DNA from: Opitutia bacterium UBA977
GTDB taxonomy: Bacteria; Verrucomicrobiota; Verrucomicrobiia; Opitutales; Coraliomargaritaceae
Direction of reading: 5' to 3'
DNA: 9,492 bases
Assembly: GCA_002292345.1 (NCBI GenBank)
Contig: DBBT01000009.1
Span: 1-9,492, forward strand
The stretch's first letter is position 1. The number at the start of each line of letters is the position of its first letter. Position numbers and translations under genes: made by a program. This document shows positions 1 through 6,993 of the stretch, one piece after another. The notes beneath the pieces are model-generated. The model made no database searches and had not been told where the DNA came from. It worked only from the letters and a program-made list of their open reading frames with translations.

Positions 1-186
1 GTTTGCCAGAACTATTGATTAATCTGTTATTGAGCAGATCTGAGTAGGCACAATTTTGATTTCGCTGTTTTCTTTAGCTTGCTGTATTGAAAGTTCAAAT
101 ACGATTTGGAAGTGATGAGCTCCTCGCAGCGCAGTGTGGAGGACTAGGCGGGCAAGGACTGTTTTACTGCTTTCTCGGGAATGGAT

Positions 187-216
187 TTGCCAAGCCTTGT
201 GTCGTCGCGATACCAT
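187..216 (+). promoter_or_regulatory. Possible sigma70-like promoter for the metallophosphatase gene
   Basis: A -35-like TTGCCA (187-192) is followed after 18 bases by a -10-like TACCAT (211-216). Transcription would begin near 223, about 19 bases before the ATG at 242. If real, this site lies inside the upstream extension of the reading frame and so supports 242 as the true start. The match is partial at both boxes, so this is a weak prediction. The rest of 1-241 shows no gene I can support. Confidence 0.3.
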
Positions 217-241
217 CGAATTCTTGAATATACGTAAGTTT

Positions 242-2077
242 ATGAAAAGGCCTTTAGAAACCATAATTTCCGTAGCCGCTTTGGTCGGCTTGCTTTGCAG
301 TTCTTATGCGCACGAAAGCCGTCAGCCCACTGGCCTGATCGCTCCCAATAGTGATTGGAAGTATGATGACGATGGCGAGGCTGATACCGGGTGGGAGACG
401 CCTGAGTTCAATGATGAAATCTGGGGGACAGCACAGTCGCCTTTGGGCTATGGAGAGCACTATCTAAATAAGCCCCATCTTGTGAGGGGAAGAATCGACT
501 ATTATTTACGGCATCAATTCACGGTGAATGATCGCACTGCGATTCCTAGTTTGATTCTGCGTGCTCGTTACGATGATGCGTTTGTCGTGTATTTGAATGG
601 AACCGAGTTGACGCGCACGCACCGATTGGATGGTAGCTCGGTGCGGAATCACGAGGCCATTGAGTTCGAGACCTTTGCGTTGGCGGCGACTGCGCTGCGT
701 AACGGTGTGAATACATTGGCTGTCAGGCTGGTTAATCGGGAACGAAATAGTTCAGACGTCGTGTGGGATGCTAATTTACTGGCGGGCGATATGAGCGTTG
801 TAGTTTCGAAGGCATCTGTTCCGAAGCTCAGGGCACAGGCAACCGCGCCGCATAGTATTGTTCGCGGGCCTTATCTGCAAAATACTACCCAGGAGGAGAT
901 CACTGTGCGTTGGCGTACTAGTCATCCCACACGTGGTCGTGTCGATTACTGGATGCCAGGCAGTGAGGAACGTTTTTTCATGCAAGAAGCTGTGCCGACG
1001 TCTGAGCACAGTGTGCGATTAACTGGCCTAGAATCAGGGAGCACTTACCATTATAAAATCACGGGCACGGATCCGAGCTATGAATTTCGGACATTACCTC
1101 CGGCGCATGAGGCGGTATCGACACGTGTTTGGATTATCGGTGACTCTGGCACTGGGAATGATAAGGCGCGTGCGGTCTATAATGCGTATCGCGAATTCAC
1201 TGCAGATCGGCAGACGGATGTTTGGTTGATGCTAGGAGATAACGCGTATGGTCATGGTACGGATCAGCAGTTTCAAAATGCAGTGTTTAATATTTATAAT
1301 CCATTGTTGCATACGACCTGTCTGTGGCCAGCGGTGGGTAACCATGAGACGTTATGGGCAAATCTTGACGACAATCCTTTGACTAATAATCAAGCGGATC
1401 CCTACCTCGCGATTTTTGATATGCCCAGTCAGGGCGAGGCGGGTGGTGTACCTTCGGGTAGCGAGCTCTACTACAGTTTTGATTACGGGCGGACGCACTT
1501 CATTTGCTTAGACTCGCAAGTGAGTGACCGTCGCCCAGGGGGCCCGATGTATGATTGGCTCAAGGCAGATCTGGCACAGGTAAGTGAGCAGGATTACGAT
1601 TGGGTGATCGCATACTGGCATCACCCCCCGTATACACATGGCACGCATGATTCAGACAAAGAGCAGCAGCATTTTGATATGCGCGAGAACTTCCTGCCGA
1701 TGCTTGAAGCGCACGGTGTTGATTTGACCTTCGGTGGTCATAGTCATACCTATGAACGTTCCATTCTGATGCATGGCCATTATGGCACCAGTGATACATA
1801 TGATCCTGCGCTCCATGCTTTGGATGCGGGCGATGGTCGTGCGGATGGGGATGGCCAGTATCGACAAGGACTGGATGAGAGGCATGGTACGATCCACACG
1901 GTTGCGGGGAGTTCTGGGAAGTTTGGCGCCTTTCGAGCTGAGCATCTGCCGTTTATGGTCGAGAACCTCTCGGCTTTGGCATCGGTGGTGGTCGATATCG
2001 AAGGTCGCGCTCTGCGGGTGACGACTCTTGGGAGCCAGGGGGAAACGCTCGATAGCTATACTTTGCTAAAAGATTGA
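242..2077 (+). CDS. Secreted purple-acid-phosphatase-like metallophosphoesterase
   Basis: Predicted exported phosphoesterase of 611 aa, probably acting on phosphomonoesters in the periplasm or outside the cell; the substrate cannot be read from sequence. A Sec signal peptide covers residues 1-23 (cleavage after SYA). Residues about 35-182 look like a galactose-binding-type jelly roll (YDDAFVVYLNG, NTLAVRL). Residues about 207-285 form the fibronectin-III-like domain typical of purple acid phosphatases (VRGPYLQ, ITVRW). The catalytic domain follows with all five metal-binding motifs in order: GDSG (D301), GDNAY (D333, Y336), GNHE (N367, H368), WHHPP (H460) and GHSHTYER (H500, H502). Y336 is the tyrosine expected to bind the ferric ion in true purple enzymes. 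The frame stays open upstream to 134, but the signal peptide begins only at the ATG at 242, so I chose that start. No clear ribosome binding site is visible. Confidence 0.9.
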   Translation: MKRPLETIISVAALVGLLCSSYAHESRQPTGLIAPNSDWKYDDDGEADTGWETPEFNDEIWGTAQSPLGYGEHYLNKPHLVRGRIDYYLRHQFTVNDRTAIPSLILRARYDDAFVVYLNGTELTRTHRLDGSSVRNHEAIEFETFALAATALRNGVNTLAVRLVNRERNSSDVVWDANLLAGDMSVVVSKASVPKLRAQATAPHSIVRGPYLQNTTQEEITVRWRTSHPTRGRVDYWMPGSEERFFMQEAVPTSEHSVRLTGLESGSTYHYKITGTDPSYEFRTLPPAHEAVSTRVWIIGDSGTGNDKARAVYNAYREFTADRQTDVWLMLGDNAYGHGTDQQFQNAVFNIYNPLLHTTCLWPAVGNHETLWANLDDNPLTNNQADPYLAIFDMPSQGEAGGVPSGSELYYSFDYGRTHFICLDSQVSDRRPGGPMYDWLKADLAQVSEQDYDWVIAYWHHPPYTHGTHDSDKEQQHFDMRENFLPMLEAHGVDLTFGGHSHTYERSILMHGHYGTSDTYDPALHALDAGDGRADGDGQYRQGLDERHGTIHTVAGSSGKFGAFRAEHLPFMVENLSALASVVVDIEGRALRVTTLGSQGETLDSYTLLKD

Positions 2078-2084
2078 GGTTTCA

Positions 2085-2333
2085 ATGGCTTGGAGTGTTT
2101 ACATCTTACGCTGTGGTGATGGGAGTCTCTATACAGGCACGGCGACGGATGTGGCGCGGCGCTTTGGCGAGCATCAAGCGCAGGGACCGAAGGCGGCGAA
2201 ATATGTGCGTGGCCGTGCGCCGTTGAAATTAGTGCATACACGCGAGGTCGGGACACGATCGGAGGCGTTAAAAGAGGAGTGGCGTATTAAGCGACTCAGC
2301 CGAGCGCAGAAGGAGGCCTTGCTTTTGGTTTAA
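2085..2333 (+). CDS. GIY-YIG domain protein, YhbQ/UPF0213 type
   Basis: Small 82-residue protein that is essentially a single GIY-YIG nuclease domain. The family signature appears as VYIL (residues 5-8) and LYTG (15-18). The expected arginine and histidine follow in DVARRFGEH (R26, H30). A conserved glutamate, E65 in ALKEEWRIK, sits where the metal-binding residue falls in E. coli YhbQ. Such stand-alone proteins have been linked to DNA repair, but their cellular role is poorly defined and cannot be read here. The gene starts 7 bases after the phosphatase stop, and GAGG overlapping that stop (2076-2079) is a well-placed ribosome binding site, so the two are probably cotranscribed. They share no obvious function. 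No terminator is evident downstream. Confidence 0.88.
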   Translation: MAWSVYILRCGDGSLYTGTATDVARRFGEHQAQGPKAAKYVRGRAPLKLVHTREVGTRSEALKEEWRIKRLSRAQKEALLLV

Positions 2334-2566
2334 GAGTCAGTCTGTCGTGATTTGAGGTGTCGTTAGATTTCAGCGGATGGTTGATCTGATGAACTAATAA
2401 GACTGTGCTGGAGGTCTCGATCTCGGTTCGTTGATACCGTCGTTTGTGACGCGGACGTATCGCCAGTGAGAGCCGAGGACGTGGCGATTAATGCTACTGT
2501 TGAACTGCTATACGTATCTGTCCCGTACGCCTCTGCCGATGCTAGACGATTGATACTGTTGGCCAC

Positions 2567-2600
2567 AAAAAATCCCTAAAGCTATATGCATTAAGGATTT
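2567..2600 (-). terminator. Intrinsic terminator after tRNA-Arg
   Basis: The arms 2570-2579 and 2591-2600 form a 10-bp stem with an 11-base loop. On the minus strand one pair is G-U (2576/2594), which would be a C-A mismatch on the plus strand. On the minus strand the stem runs directly into a T run (2567-2572). It lies 5 bases beyond the CCA end of tRNA-Arg and closes that transcript. Confidence 0.8.
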
Positions 2601-2605
2601 CTAAA

Positions 2606-2682
<77 letters not shown>

Positions 2683-2771
2683 TTATTGGGAAGCCGGGAT
2701 AAAGACAAAGTGGGTGCATGAGATCAAGCAGAACTTTGCGAAAGATTAACTTTTTTCAAACTAGCTTCGCG

Positions 2772-3137
2772 CTACCCTTGAAAGCGCACGAAATAGACCA
2801 TGGCTGCGGCTAGAATGCCGAGACCTAGGATGCTCCACCAGAGAGGTTTAGCGAGTGCAGGTTTGCGGTTGATGAGGACGATGACGCCCCCTAATGCGAG
2901 CCAAATGACCATCTTTACGATCAGCCAAGGTTCTGTAAAGCTGTGCCCGAGCTTAGAAATCATAGCAAATCCAGCGATCAGGATGAGCAGCAGTCCGATA
3001 CCACTGGTAATTGAGCCGAGTTTACGAACGGCTGCGTTGTCGCTGTTAGCGAGGCTGCGCGCGAGCAGGGCTCCGTAGCCCATGAAGAGCATGATGATTC
3101 CGGTAACGTGAAGAATTTGGTAGATATATGGAGGCAT
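2772..3137 (-). CDS. Small integral membrane protein with four predicted helices
   Basis: Hydrophobic 121-residue protein of unknown function. Four membrane segments are visible at residues about 4-26, 43-63, 71-90 and 98-117, joined by short loops; the first loop carries NSDNAAVRK and the third RKPALAK. Histidines at H10, near the start of helix 1, and H65, after helix 2, are in places where SirB2/CopD-like small membrane proteins may bind haem or metal, but that likeness is weak and I do not assign a family. The ATG at 3137 is preferred over the in-frame GTG at 3146 because AAAGGTG (minus strand, 3144-3150) is a good ribosome binding site for the ATG and overlaps the GTG itself. The gene begins only 24 bases past the terminator of the HPF gene and continues toward tRNA-Arg with no clear terminator between. 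Confidence 0.8.
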   Translation of the reverse strand: MPPYIYQILHVTGIIMLFMGYGALLARSLANSDNAAVRKLGSITSGIGLLLILIAGFAMISKLGHSFTEPWLIVKMVIWLALGGVIVLINRKPALAKPLWWSILGLGILAAAMVYFVRFQG

Positions 3138-3161
3138 AAGCAGCACCTTTGTGAAGTTCGT

Positions 3162-3199
3162 AAAAAAAGCAAGCCCGACTCTCGATAGAGAGTCGGGCT
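3162..3199 (-). terminator. Strong intrinsic terminator after the HPF gene
   Basis: A perfect 12-bp stem pairs 3172-3183 with 3188-3199 around a 4-base loop. On the minus strand it is followed, after TGC, by seven T residues (3162-3168). The plus strand has no T run after the stem, so it serves minus-strand transcription only. It lies 25 bases beyond the HPF stop codon and only 24 bases before the next minus-strand start codon. Confidence 0.92.
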
Positions 3200-3224
3200 G
3201 GTATCAATTAGCTAGGCTGTCGCG

Positions 3225-3590
3225 CTAGACTGCCTTGGGTATTTCGGAAGGAATATCGATGACGTGTGTGTCCCTGCGCTTGACCTTCTGGAGGCGAGAG
3301 CGTCGCCGAAGCATTCGGTCGAGCTTGTTGACCATCTCGTCGATTGACTTATATAGATCGTCCGTCTCGGCGTGGGCATTATGGTCGTTGCCCCGCACTT
3401 CGAGATGCCCTTTGGCGATAAATTCGTTCTGGTGTGTGCGTTTATGGGCGTCGTATTCAAGTTCCACGCGCATGCGGACAATATGATCTTCGTGCTCGAA
3501 GAGTTTTTCTACTTTTGCTTCGACCACATTTCGAATCGCATCGGTGAGATCCATATTTAACCCGGAGATGATGACATCATGTTGCTTCAT
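3225..3590 (-). CDS. hpf: Ribosome hibernation promoting factor, short HPF/RaiA family
   Basis: Binds the decoding centre of the 30S subunit when growth slows and keeps ribosomes inactive, as 100S dimers or idle 70S particles depending on the family branch. The 121-aa protein fits the short form (95 aa for E. coli HPF, about 112 for RaiA) and lacks the C-terminal dimerisation domain of long HPF. The beta-alpha-beta-beta-beta-alpha core is readable: VIISGLNMDLTDAIR (6-20), a helix with VEAKVEKLF (23-31), strands with RMRVELEY (39-46) and GHLEVRG (61-67), then the hallmark DDLYKSIDEMVNKLDRMLRR (77-96). The basic patch RRRSRLQKVKRR follows. AAGGA upstream of the ATG is a plausible ribosome binding site. 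The gene is divergent from the dehydrogenase operon and ends at its own terminator. Confidence 0.93.
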   Translation of the reverse strand: MKQHDVIISGLNMDLTDAIRNVVEAKVEKLFEHEDHIVRMRVELEYDAHKRTHQNEFIAKGHLEVRGNDHNAHAETDDLYKSIDEMVNKLDRMLRRRSRLQKVKRRDTHVIDIPSEIPKAV

Positions 3591-3667
3591 ATATTATTTA
3601 TTCCTTTTCTATTGTGGGTTCATAGTTAACGAAGACGATTGTCCCCGCCACTTTGACAAGTCTGAGC

Positions 3668-3715
3668 AAAAAAAGAGCCAACACTATTTTGATCGCTACA
3701 ATCAAGCGTGTTGGC
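3668..3715 (-). terminator. Hairpin with T run on the minus strand, terminator-like
   Basis: GCCAACAC (3677-3684) is repeated perfectly inverted as GTGTTGGC (3708-3715). An inner 5-bp stem pairs 3689-3693 with 3701-3705 around a 7-base loop. Read on the minus strand, the stem is followed by TC and then seven T residues (3668-3674), the layout of an intrinsic terminator. No minus-strand gene lies upstream of it, because the dehydrogenase occupies the plus strand there. It may stop antisense transcription heading toward hpf, act as a leader element, or serve as a protein binding site. The loop contains TACAAT (3697-3702), a good -10-like box on the plus strand. Confidence 0.5.
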
Positions 3716-3731
3716 ATCTATTAACCTGAAT

Positions 3732-4565
3732 ATGCCAACACCTACTGAATATCTAAAACACACGTCCGTAATCATTATTACTGGTGGTTCGTCGGGTATT
3801 GGCTGCTCAATTATCAAAGCAATTAAAAACTTAGCCCCGACCGCCACGGTATGCAACCTTTCTCGTTCAAAACCAGGCGATTTTTTTGATCAACACGGTA
3901 TTCATATCGCAACGGACTTAAGCGACCCAACGGCAGTCGCTGCTGCTGCGGAGCAATTAAATATAATTATAGCGGAGGCCGAGCCGGGCGAGGTATTGCT
4001 AATTAATAATAGTGGCTTTGGAGATTATGGTCGTCAGCAGGATTTGGATCGAGGGAAGCAGTTGCAGATGATTGACCTGAATGTTCGAGCGATAGTGGAT
4101 CTTACTTCCCGGTTGCTGCCGCAGATGCTAAAACGGGGTGGTTGCGTGGTGAATGTGGCCTCGACGGCCGGCTTTCAGCCGACCGCATATTTAGCGACCT
4201 ATGGCGCGACGAAGGCGTTTGTGTTGAATTGGACACTGGCATTGGGTGAGGATTTGCGAGGCACGAAGGTGCGAACATTGGCGGTGTGTCCGGGCCCGAC
4301 GCGCTCAAATTTCTTTAAATCAGCAGGATTTGAGACACCGCCGATGCAGGAGGGGACGAGTTTGACTCCTGATATGACGTCCGAGGAAGTGGCGGATTTG
4401 ACACTGCAGGCACTGGCGGAAGGTAAGTCGCTGCTGGTGACTGGTTGGAAGAATAAGTTAATCGCATTGTTTGGCAGTAAATTTCCGATCATCGTTGTGA
4501 CTCGAATCGGTGCTGCAATATTGCGCAAGATGCGTTTAGAAGCACACAAGGGAGATTCGAAATGA
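3732..4565 (+). CDS. Short-chain dehydrogenase/reductase (classical SDR)
   Basis: NAD(P)-dependent oxidoreductase of 277 aa with a Rossmann fold; the substrate is unknown. Visible motifs are the cofactor glycine motif TGGSSGIG (17-24), D62 in TDLSD, NNSG (92-95), N117 in DLNV, and the catalytic set S144, Y157 and K161 (YGATK). PGPT (187-190) lies in the cofactor site. R45 just after the second strand suggests NADP(H) rather than NAD(H). The C-terminal tail (GWKNKLIALFGSKFPIIVVTR) is hydrophobic and basic, as in SDRs of the DltE/YqjQ kind that sit near membranes. I prefer ATG 3732 over GTG 3708, because the GTG falls inside an inverted repeat and the extra residues match no SDR feature. The stop codon overlaps the start of the next gene in ATGA, so translation is probably coupled. 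Confidence 0.9.
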   Translation: MPTPTEYLKHTSVIIITGGSSGIGCSIIKAIKNLAPTATVCNLSRSKPGDFFDQHGIHIATDLSDPTAVAAAAEQLNIIIAEAEPGEVLLINNSGFGDYGRQQDLDRGKQLQMIDLNVRAIVDLTSRLLPQMLKRGGCVVNVASTAGFQPTAYLATYGATKAFVLNWTLALGEDLRGTKVRTLAVCPGPTRSNFFKSAGFETPPMQEGTSLTPDMTSEEVADLTLQALAEGKSLLVTGWKNKLIALFGSKFPIIVVTRIGAAILRKMRLEAHKGDSK

Positions 4566-5347
4566 ATCCATACGGCGAAGCAGCTCCACTGGTTGATCTG
4601 GCAATTTTTCCGGAATGGATACTACAGGAGGATGAGAATCTTCTGATTATTAATAAGCCAGGTTGGCTAGTTTGCCATCCGTCTAAGAATGGGCCGTTGT
4701 CTAGCTTGGTGGGGGTGGTTCGAGAGCATACAGGTGCGGAAAAGCTACACTTGGTCGCGCGCTTGGATCGAGAGACGAGCGGCTTGATTGTCTTTGCCAA
4801 ACGTCCGTCGGTGGCACGTAAATTTCAGATGGCGATTCAGAGTCGCATCGTGAAGAAAGAATATCTGGCGATTCTGCAAGGTGAGTTTGACGGGCCGATT
4901 CATGTGGATGAGCCCATCGCTCGGCGTAGAGGCGGGCCGGTTATTGTTAAATCGGAAGTGAGTTATGACCGCACTTCGCAGACTGCAGTGACGGACTTCA
5001 TACCGCTTATTTCAAAAAATGGCTATACGCTCTGTCGTGTTGAGCTTGAGACGGGACGCAAACACCAGATTCGTGTGCATGCGGAATTCCTAGAAAAGCG
5101 CTTAGTCGGTGATAAAATTTACGGACCCGATGAGACCCTGTATATCGAGTTTATCGAGAATGGCTGGACCGATAGGTTGGAAGCGGCTTTGCCGATCAAG
5201 CGTCAAGCTCTGCATTGTTATCGCTACGTGTTTAACTTTCCGGAGGGACCGATCTCATTTGCCGCACCGTTACAGGAAGACATGCTTGAATTCTGCGAAC
5301 AGTATATGGGGCTGAGCTTTAGCGAAGTGGCCGCGACTGTGGAGTGA
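4562..5347 (+). CDS. RluA-family RNA pseudouridine synthase
   Basis: Converts selected uridines in rRNA or tRNA to pseudouridine; which site it modifies cannot be told from sequence. The 261-aa protein has the catalytic motif ARLDRETSGL (66-75) with nucleophile D69. The other family motifs are also present: an N-terminal strand with LLIINKPGWLVCHPS (27-41), KKEYLAIL (98-105), and the C-terminal GRKHQIRVH (165-173) with GDKIYG (183-188). There is no N-terminal S4 RNA-binding domain, so it is closer to RluA/TruC-like single-domain enzymes than to RluD. The ATG sits in the ATGA overlap with the dehydrogenase stop, and AAGGGAG (4548-4554) is a well-spaced ribosome binding site. A strong terminator lies about 90 bases downstream. 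Confidence 0.92.
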   Translation: MNPYGEAAPLVDLAIFPEWILQEDENLLIINKPGWLVCHPSKNGPLSSLVGVVREHTGAEKLHLVARLDRETSGLIVFAKRPSVARKFQMAIQSRIVKKEYLAILQGEFDGPIHVDEPIARRRGGPVIVKSEVSYDRTSQTAVTDFIPLISKNGYTLCRVELETGRKHQIRVHAEFLEKRLVGDKIYGPDETLYIEFIENGWTDRLEAALPIKRQALHCYRYVFNFPEGPISFAAPLQEDMLEFCEQYMGLSFSEVAATVE

Positions 5348-5427
5348 TTCACCGGTTATATGAGTGTGGGCGACTCGCTATCTCCTTAGCATTTTAGTAA
5401 GCAAGGCGGGAATACACGCGCAGGCAC

Positions 5428-5473
5428 AAAAAACCCTCACTGAGCACGTGTGCGCTGAGTGAGGGCTATTTTT
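5428..5473. terminator. Bidirectional intrinsic terminator between converging genes
   Basis: CCCTCACT (5434-5441) pairs with AGTGAGGG (5458-5465). After a G-G mismatch, AGC pairs with GCT (5443-5445 with 5454-5456). The plus strand continues into five T residues (5469-5473). The minus strand continues directly into six T residues (5428-5433). It therefore serves both the RluA gene (+) and the secreted-protein gene (-), which converge on it. Confidence 0.85.
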
Positions 5474-5505
5474 AGAGCCTGCGTGGCAGGGTCTGTTGCT
5501 GCTGC

Positions 5506-6096
5506 TTACTCCTTCGGTTCGCGCCTGATCAGTGGGGCCATTTTTGAAGGTCGTGCGCCGATCAGAGCGAGTGGTGCATTATAGCTTGGCATAAGAATGA
5601 AGTCGTTGGGCTCACTCTCGGCATCTGCTTTGGTCTTCATGCTGCGGATGGTATCGTCGTTGAGTGTGCTTTTTGAGTACGCACGGCTATCGATGGGCAA
5701 CACTTGACCGTTGATTTCCAAAGCGACGAAGTAGTAGGGCGGCTCTTTAGGTAGGCGGTCGCGCTTGACGACGATACCAGGCATGTAAAAATAGACGTTT
5801 TCAGTCTTACCTTGCTCGATAGAGATGACTTCGACTTTGGCTTTATAAAAATCAAAAGTTCTGGCATTGCGGTCACGGACATAAGCGAAATAGCCCAGCA
5901 CCTTGATGTTGTCGACGAATCGCTCATTTTTGGCGTCGGGTGCCAAGTTGCGGTTAGCCCTGATCTGGACCTCCATCTCGACCCAGTCGTCGCTGAGGTT
6001 TTTAAACTTAATATTATCAACTTGTGCCGCAGGGTCTTGGGCGAAAGCGAAATTTGAGATGCAGAGGGACAGTACCAGTAGAATGAATCGTTTCAT
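5506..6096 (-). CDS. Secreted protein of unknown function, possibly Amuc_1102-like
   Basis: A 196-aa protein with a clear Sec signal peptide: MKRF, a hydrophobic core, and cleavage after AFA at residue 19. The mature part contains beta-rich stretches (DDWVEMEVQIRANRN 36-50, VDNIKVLGYFAYV 61-73, YKAKVEVISIEQG 84-96, VYFYMPGIVV 101-110, YYFVALEINGQ 121-131). This pattern suggests one immunoglobulin-like sandwich. The tail (about 145-196) looks less ordered and is rich in charged residues. The order of motifs (W-V-E-V, FVDNIKV, a Y-F-Y-M-P segment, then an ING strand) recalls the Amuc_1102 pilus-associated family of Verrucomicrobia, but this is from memory and unverified, and no pilus genes are nearby. 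A good promoter lies just upstream and a terminator just downstream, so it is probably transcribed alone. Confidence 0.78.
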   Translation of the reverse strand: MKRFILLVLSLCISNFAFAQDPAAQVDNIKFKNLSDDWVEMEVQIRANRNLAPDAKNERFVDNIKVLGYFAYVRDRNARTFDFYKAKVEVISIEQGKTENVYFYMPGIVVKRDRLPKEPPYYFVALEINGQVLPIDSRAYSKSTLNDDTIRSMKTKADAESEPNDFILMPSYNAPLALIGARPSKMAPLIRREPKE

Positions 6097-6129
6097 TTGA
6101 GTCTATATGTTTGGGGTGAGGTGAATGAA

Positions 6130-6158
6130 ATTCTATTTAGACGATGTGAGCTGTTCAA
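6130..6158 (-). promoter_or_regulatory. Predicted sigma70-like promoter for the secreted-protein gene
   Basis: On the minus strand TTGAAC (6153-6158) is followed by a 17-base spacer and TAGAAT (6130-6135), which matches the -10 consensus at five of six bases. Transcription would begin near 6123, leaving a leader of about 27 bases before the ATG at 6096. Confidence 0.5.
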
Positions 6159-6203
6159 AGCATGGACAACCTTTTTTCGCGAATATTCATCGAATTAGAT
6201 TTT

Positions 6204-6227
6204 GAACTAACTACTATTTAGTTGTTC
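6204..6227. repeat. Imperfect inverted repeat (hairpin) downstream of the DUF445 gene
   Basis: GAAC plus AACTA (6204-6207, 6209-6213) pairs with TAGTT plus GTTC (6219-6227), a 9-bp stem with one bulged base and a 5-base loop. On the minus strand, where it could end the DUF445 transcript, no T run follows. On the plus strand the sequence TGTTTTGTT follows. It may be a weak transcript end or mere AT-rich chance. Confidence 0.35.
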
Positions 6228-6295
6228 TGTTTTGTTGGCGCAACTAGATGGAAGTTCAACTGGTCTTGTTACTGATGCGTTAGGCGCTCTGTTGG

Positions 6296-6916
6296 TTACA
6301 CTGCAATCGCTCCGGTTGCCCAGAATAATAAGAGCTGTAGGCAGCCGATAACGAAGCCCAGCACCGCACCTAAAGCTTCAATTGTGCGGAACTCACGCTT
6401 GGCGACTGCGTTAACAATGCTCTCCAAGCGTTCGAGGTCGAAGGCTGCGATGTTGTTTTCGATCATTTCTTTGAGATCGACCGACGCTTCGAATTGAGTC
6501 GCAACTTTTTCGATCAATGGACCGGCCTCATTCTTGATCTCAGCACGGGCGATGACTTCGAACTTCGCAAGTACGCCGTCGTTTACAAAACTGCCTAGTA
6601 GCGGGATCGCACGCAATTGCGGGCCGATGCGTTCCCAGACGAGAGTGTGCGCGGTTTTCTCCAAATAAGGCTCAAGATCAATCTTTTTAATCTCATTGAG
6701 GATCATGTGCTGCTGCAAAATCTCGCGCTCAATGATTTCAGCGGATTCGCAGGCTAACTGAAGCTGGCGGCGCGGGATCAATCCTTGCCATTTCCAGAAG
6801 AAAATACGCACGGGGACACGTGGGTGAAACAGCATTTTGATTGCGACCCAATTCGTCAACCAGCCGATCGCGGCTGTAATGAATGGAGTTAGAATAAGTA
6901 ATAAGTGTGGAGGCAT
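6296..6916 (-). CDS. DUF445 family membrane protein (YheB-like)
   Basis: A 206-aa protein with the signatures of the DUF445 family, whose function is unknown. The N-terminal membrane helix (about 5-27) runs into TNWVAIKMLFHP (21-32), followed by QGLIPRRQ (44-51); both are family hallmarks. A soluble, mostly helical middle with many charged residues follows (about 52-175). The end carries REFRTIEALGAVLGFVIG (174-191), which starts a second membrane helix (about 180-203). At 206 aa it is at the short end for the family. The two helices put both ends near the membrane with a helical domain between. No clear ribosome binding site precedes the ATG. It is transcribed away from murD, with which it shares a 433-base gap. 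Confidence 0.88.
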   Translation of the reverse strand: MPPHLLLILTPFITAAIGWLTNWVAIKMLFHPRVPVRIFFWKWQGLIPRRQLQLACESAEIIEREILQQHMILNEIKKIDLEPYLEKTAHTLVWERIGPQLRAIPLLGSFVNDGVLAKFEVIARAEIKNEAGPLIEKVATQFEASVDLKEMIENNIAAFDLERLESIVNAVAKREFRTIEALGAVLGFVIGCLQLLLFWATGAIAV

Positions 6917-6949
6917 GTTCGCGTGCTGATTTGGAAAGGTACTGCTGCG

Positions 6950-6979
6950 TCTATGCTAAGTTTTAGGCACTAGTGTCAA
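6950..6979 (-). promoter_or_regulatory. Possible promoter for the DUF445 gene
   Basis: A perfect -35 TTGACA on the minus strand (6974-6979) is followed after 18 bases by CATAGA (6950-6955), a poor -10 with three of six matches. Transcription would begin near 6943, about 27 bases before the ATG at 6916. Confidence 0.35.
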
Positions 6980-6993
6980 CTAATGAAAAATCC

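Noticed and set aside
134..241. N-terminal extension of the metallophosphatase to an earlier ATG at 134
   Set aside because: The added 36 residues are arginine-rich and resemble no known leader, while a clean signal peptide begins at 242. A possible promoter also lies within the extension.
2363..2566. 67-codon minus-strand reading frame between the GIY-YIG gene and tRNA-Arg
   Set aside because: It starts with GTG directly behind the tRNA terminator, has no ribosome binding site, and its serine- and threonine-rich product matches nothing I recognise. It is probably chance in a 272-base gap.
3138..3146. GTG start at 3146 for the small membrane protein
   Set aside because: The GTG overlaps the AAAGGTG ribosome binding site that fits the ATG at 3137.
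3653..3687. TTGACA (3653-3658) as the -35 box of an SDR promoter
   Set aside because: At normal spacing there is only AGCCAA, and the next plausible -10 boxes are 23 or more bases away.
3708..3731. GTG start at 3708 for the dehydrogenase
   Set aside because: It falls in the right arm of an inverted repeat and adds eight residues with no SDR feature. The evidence is modest, so it stays possible.
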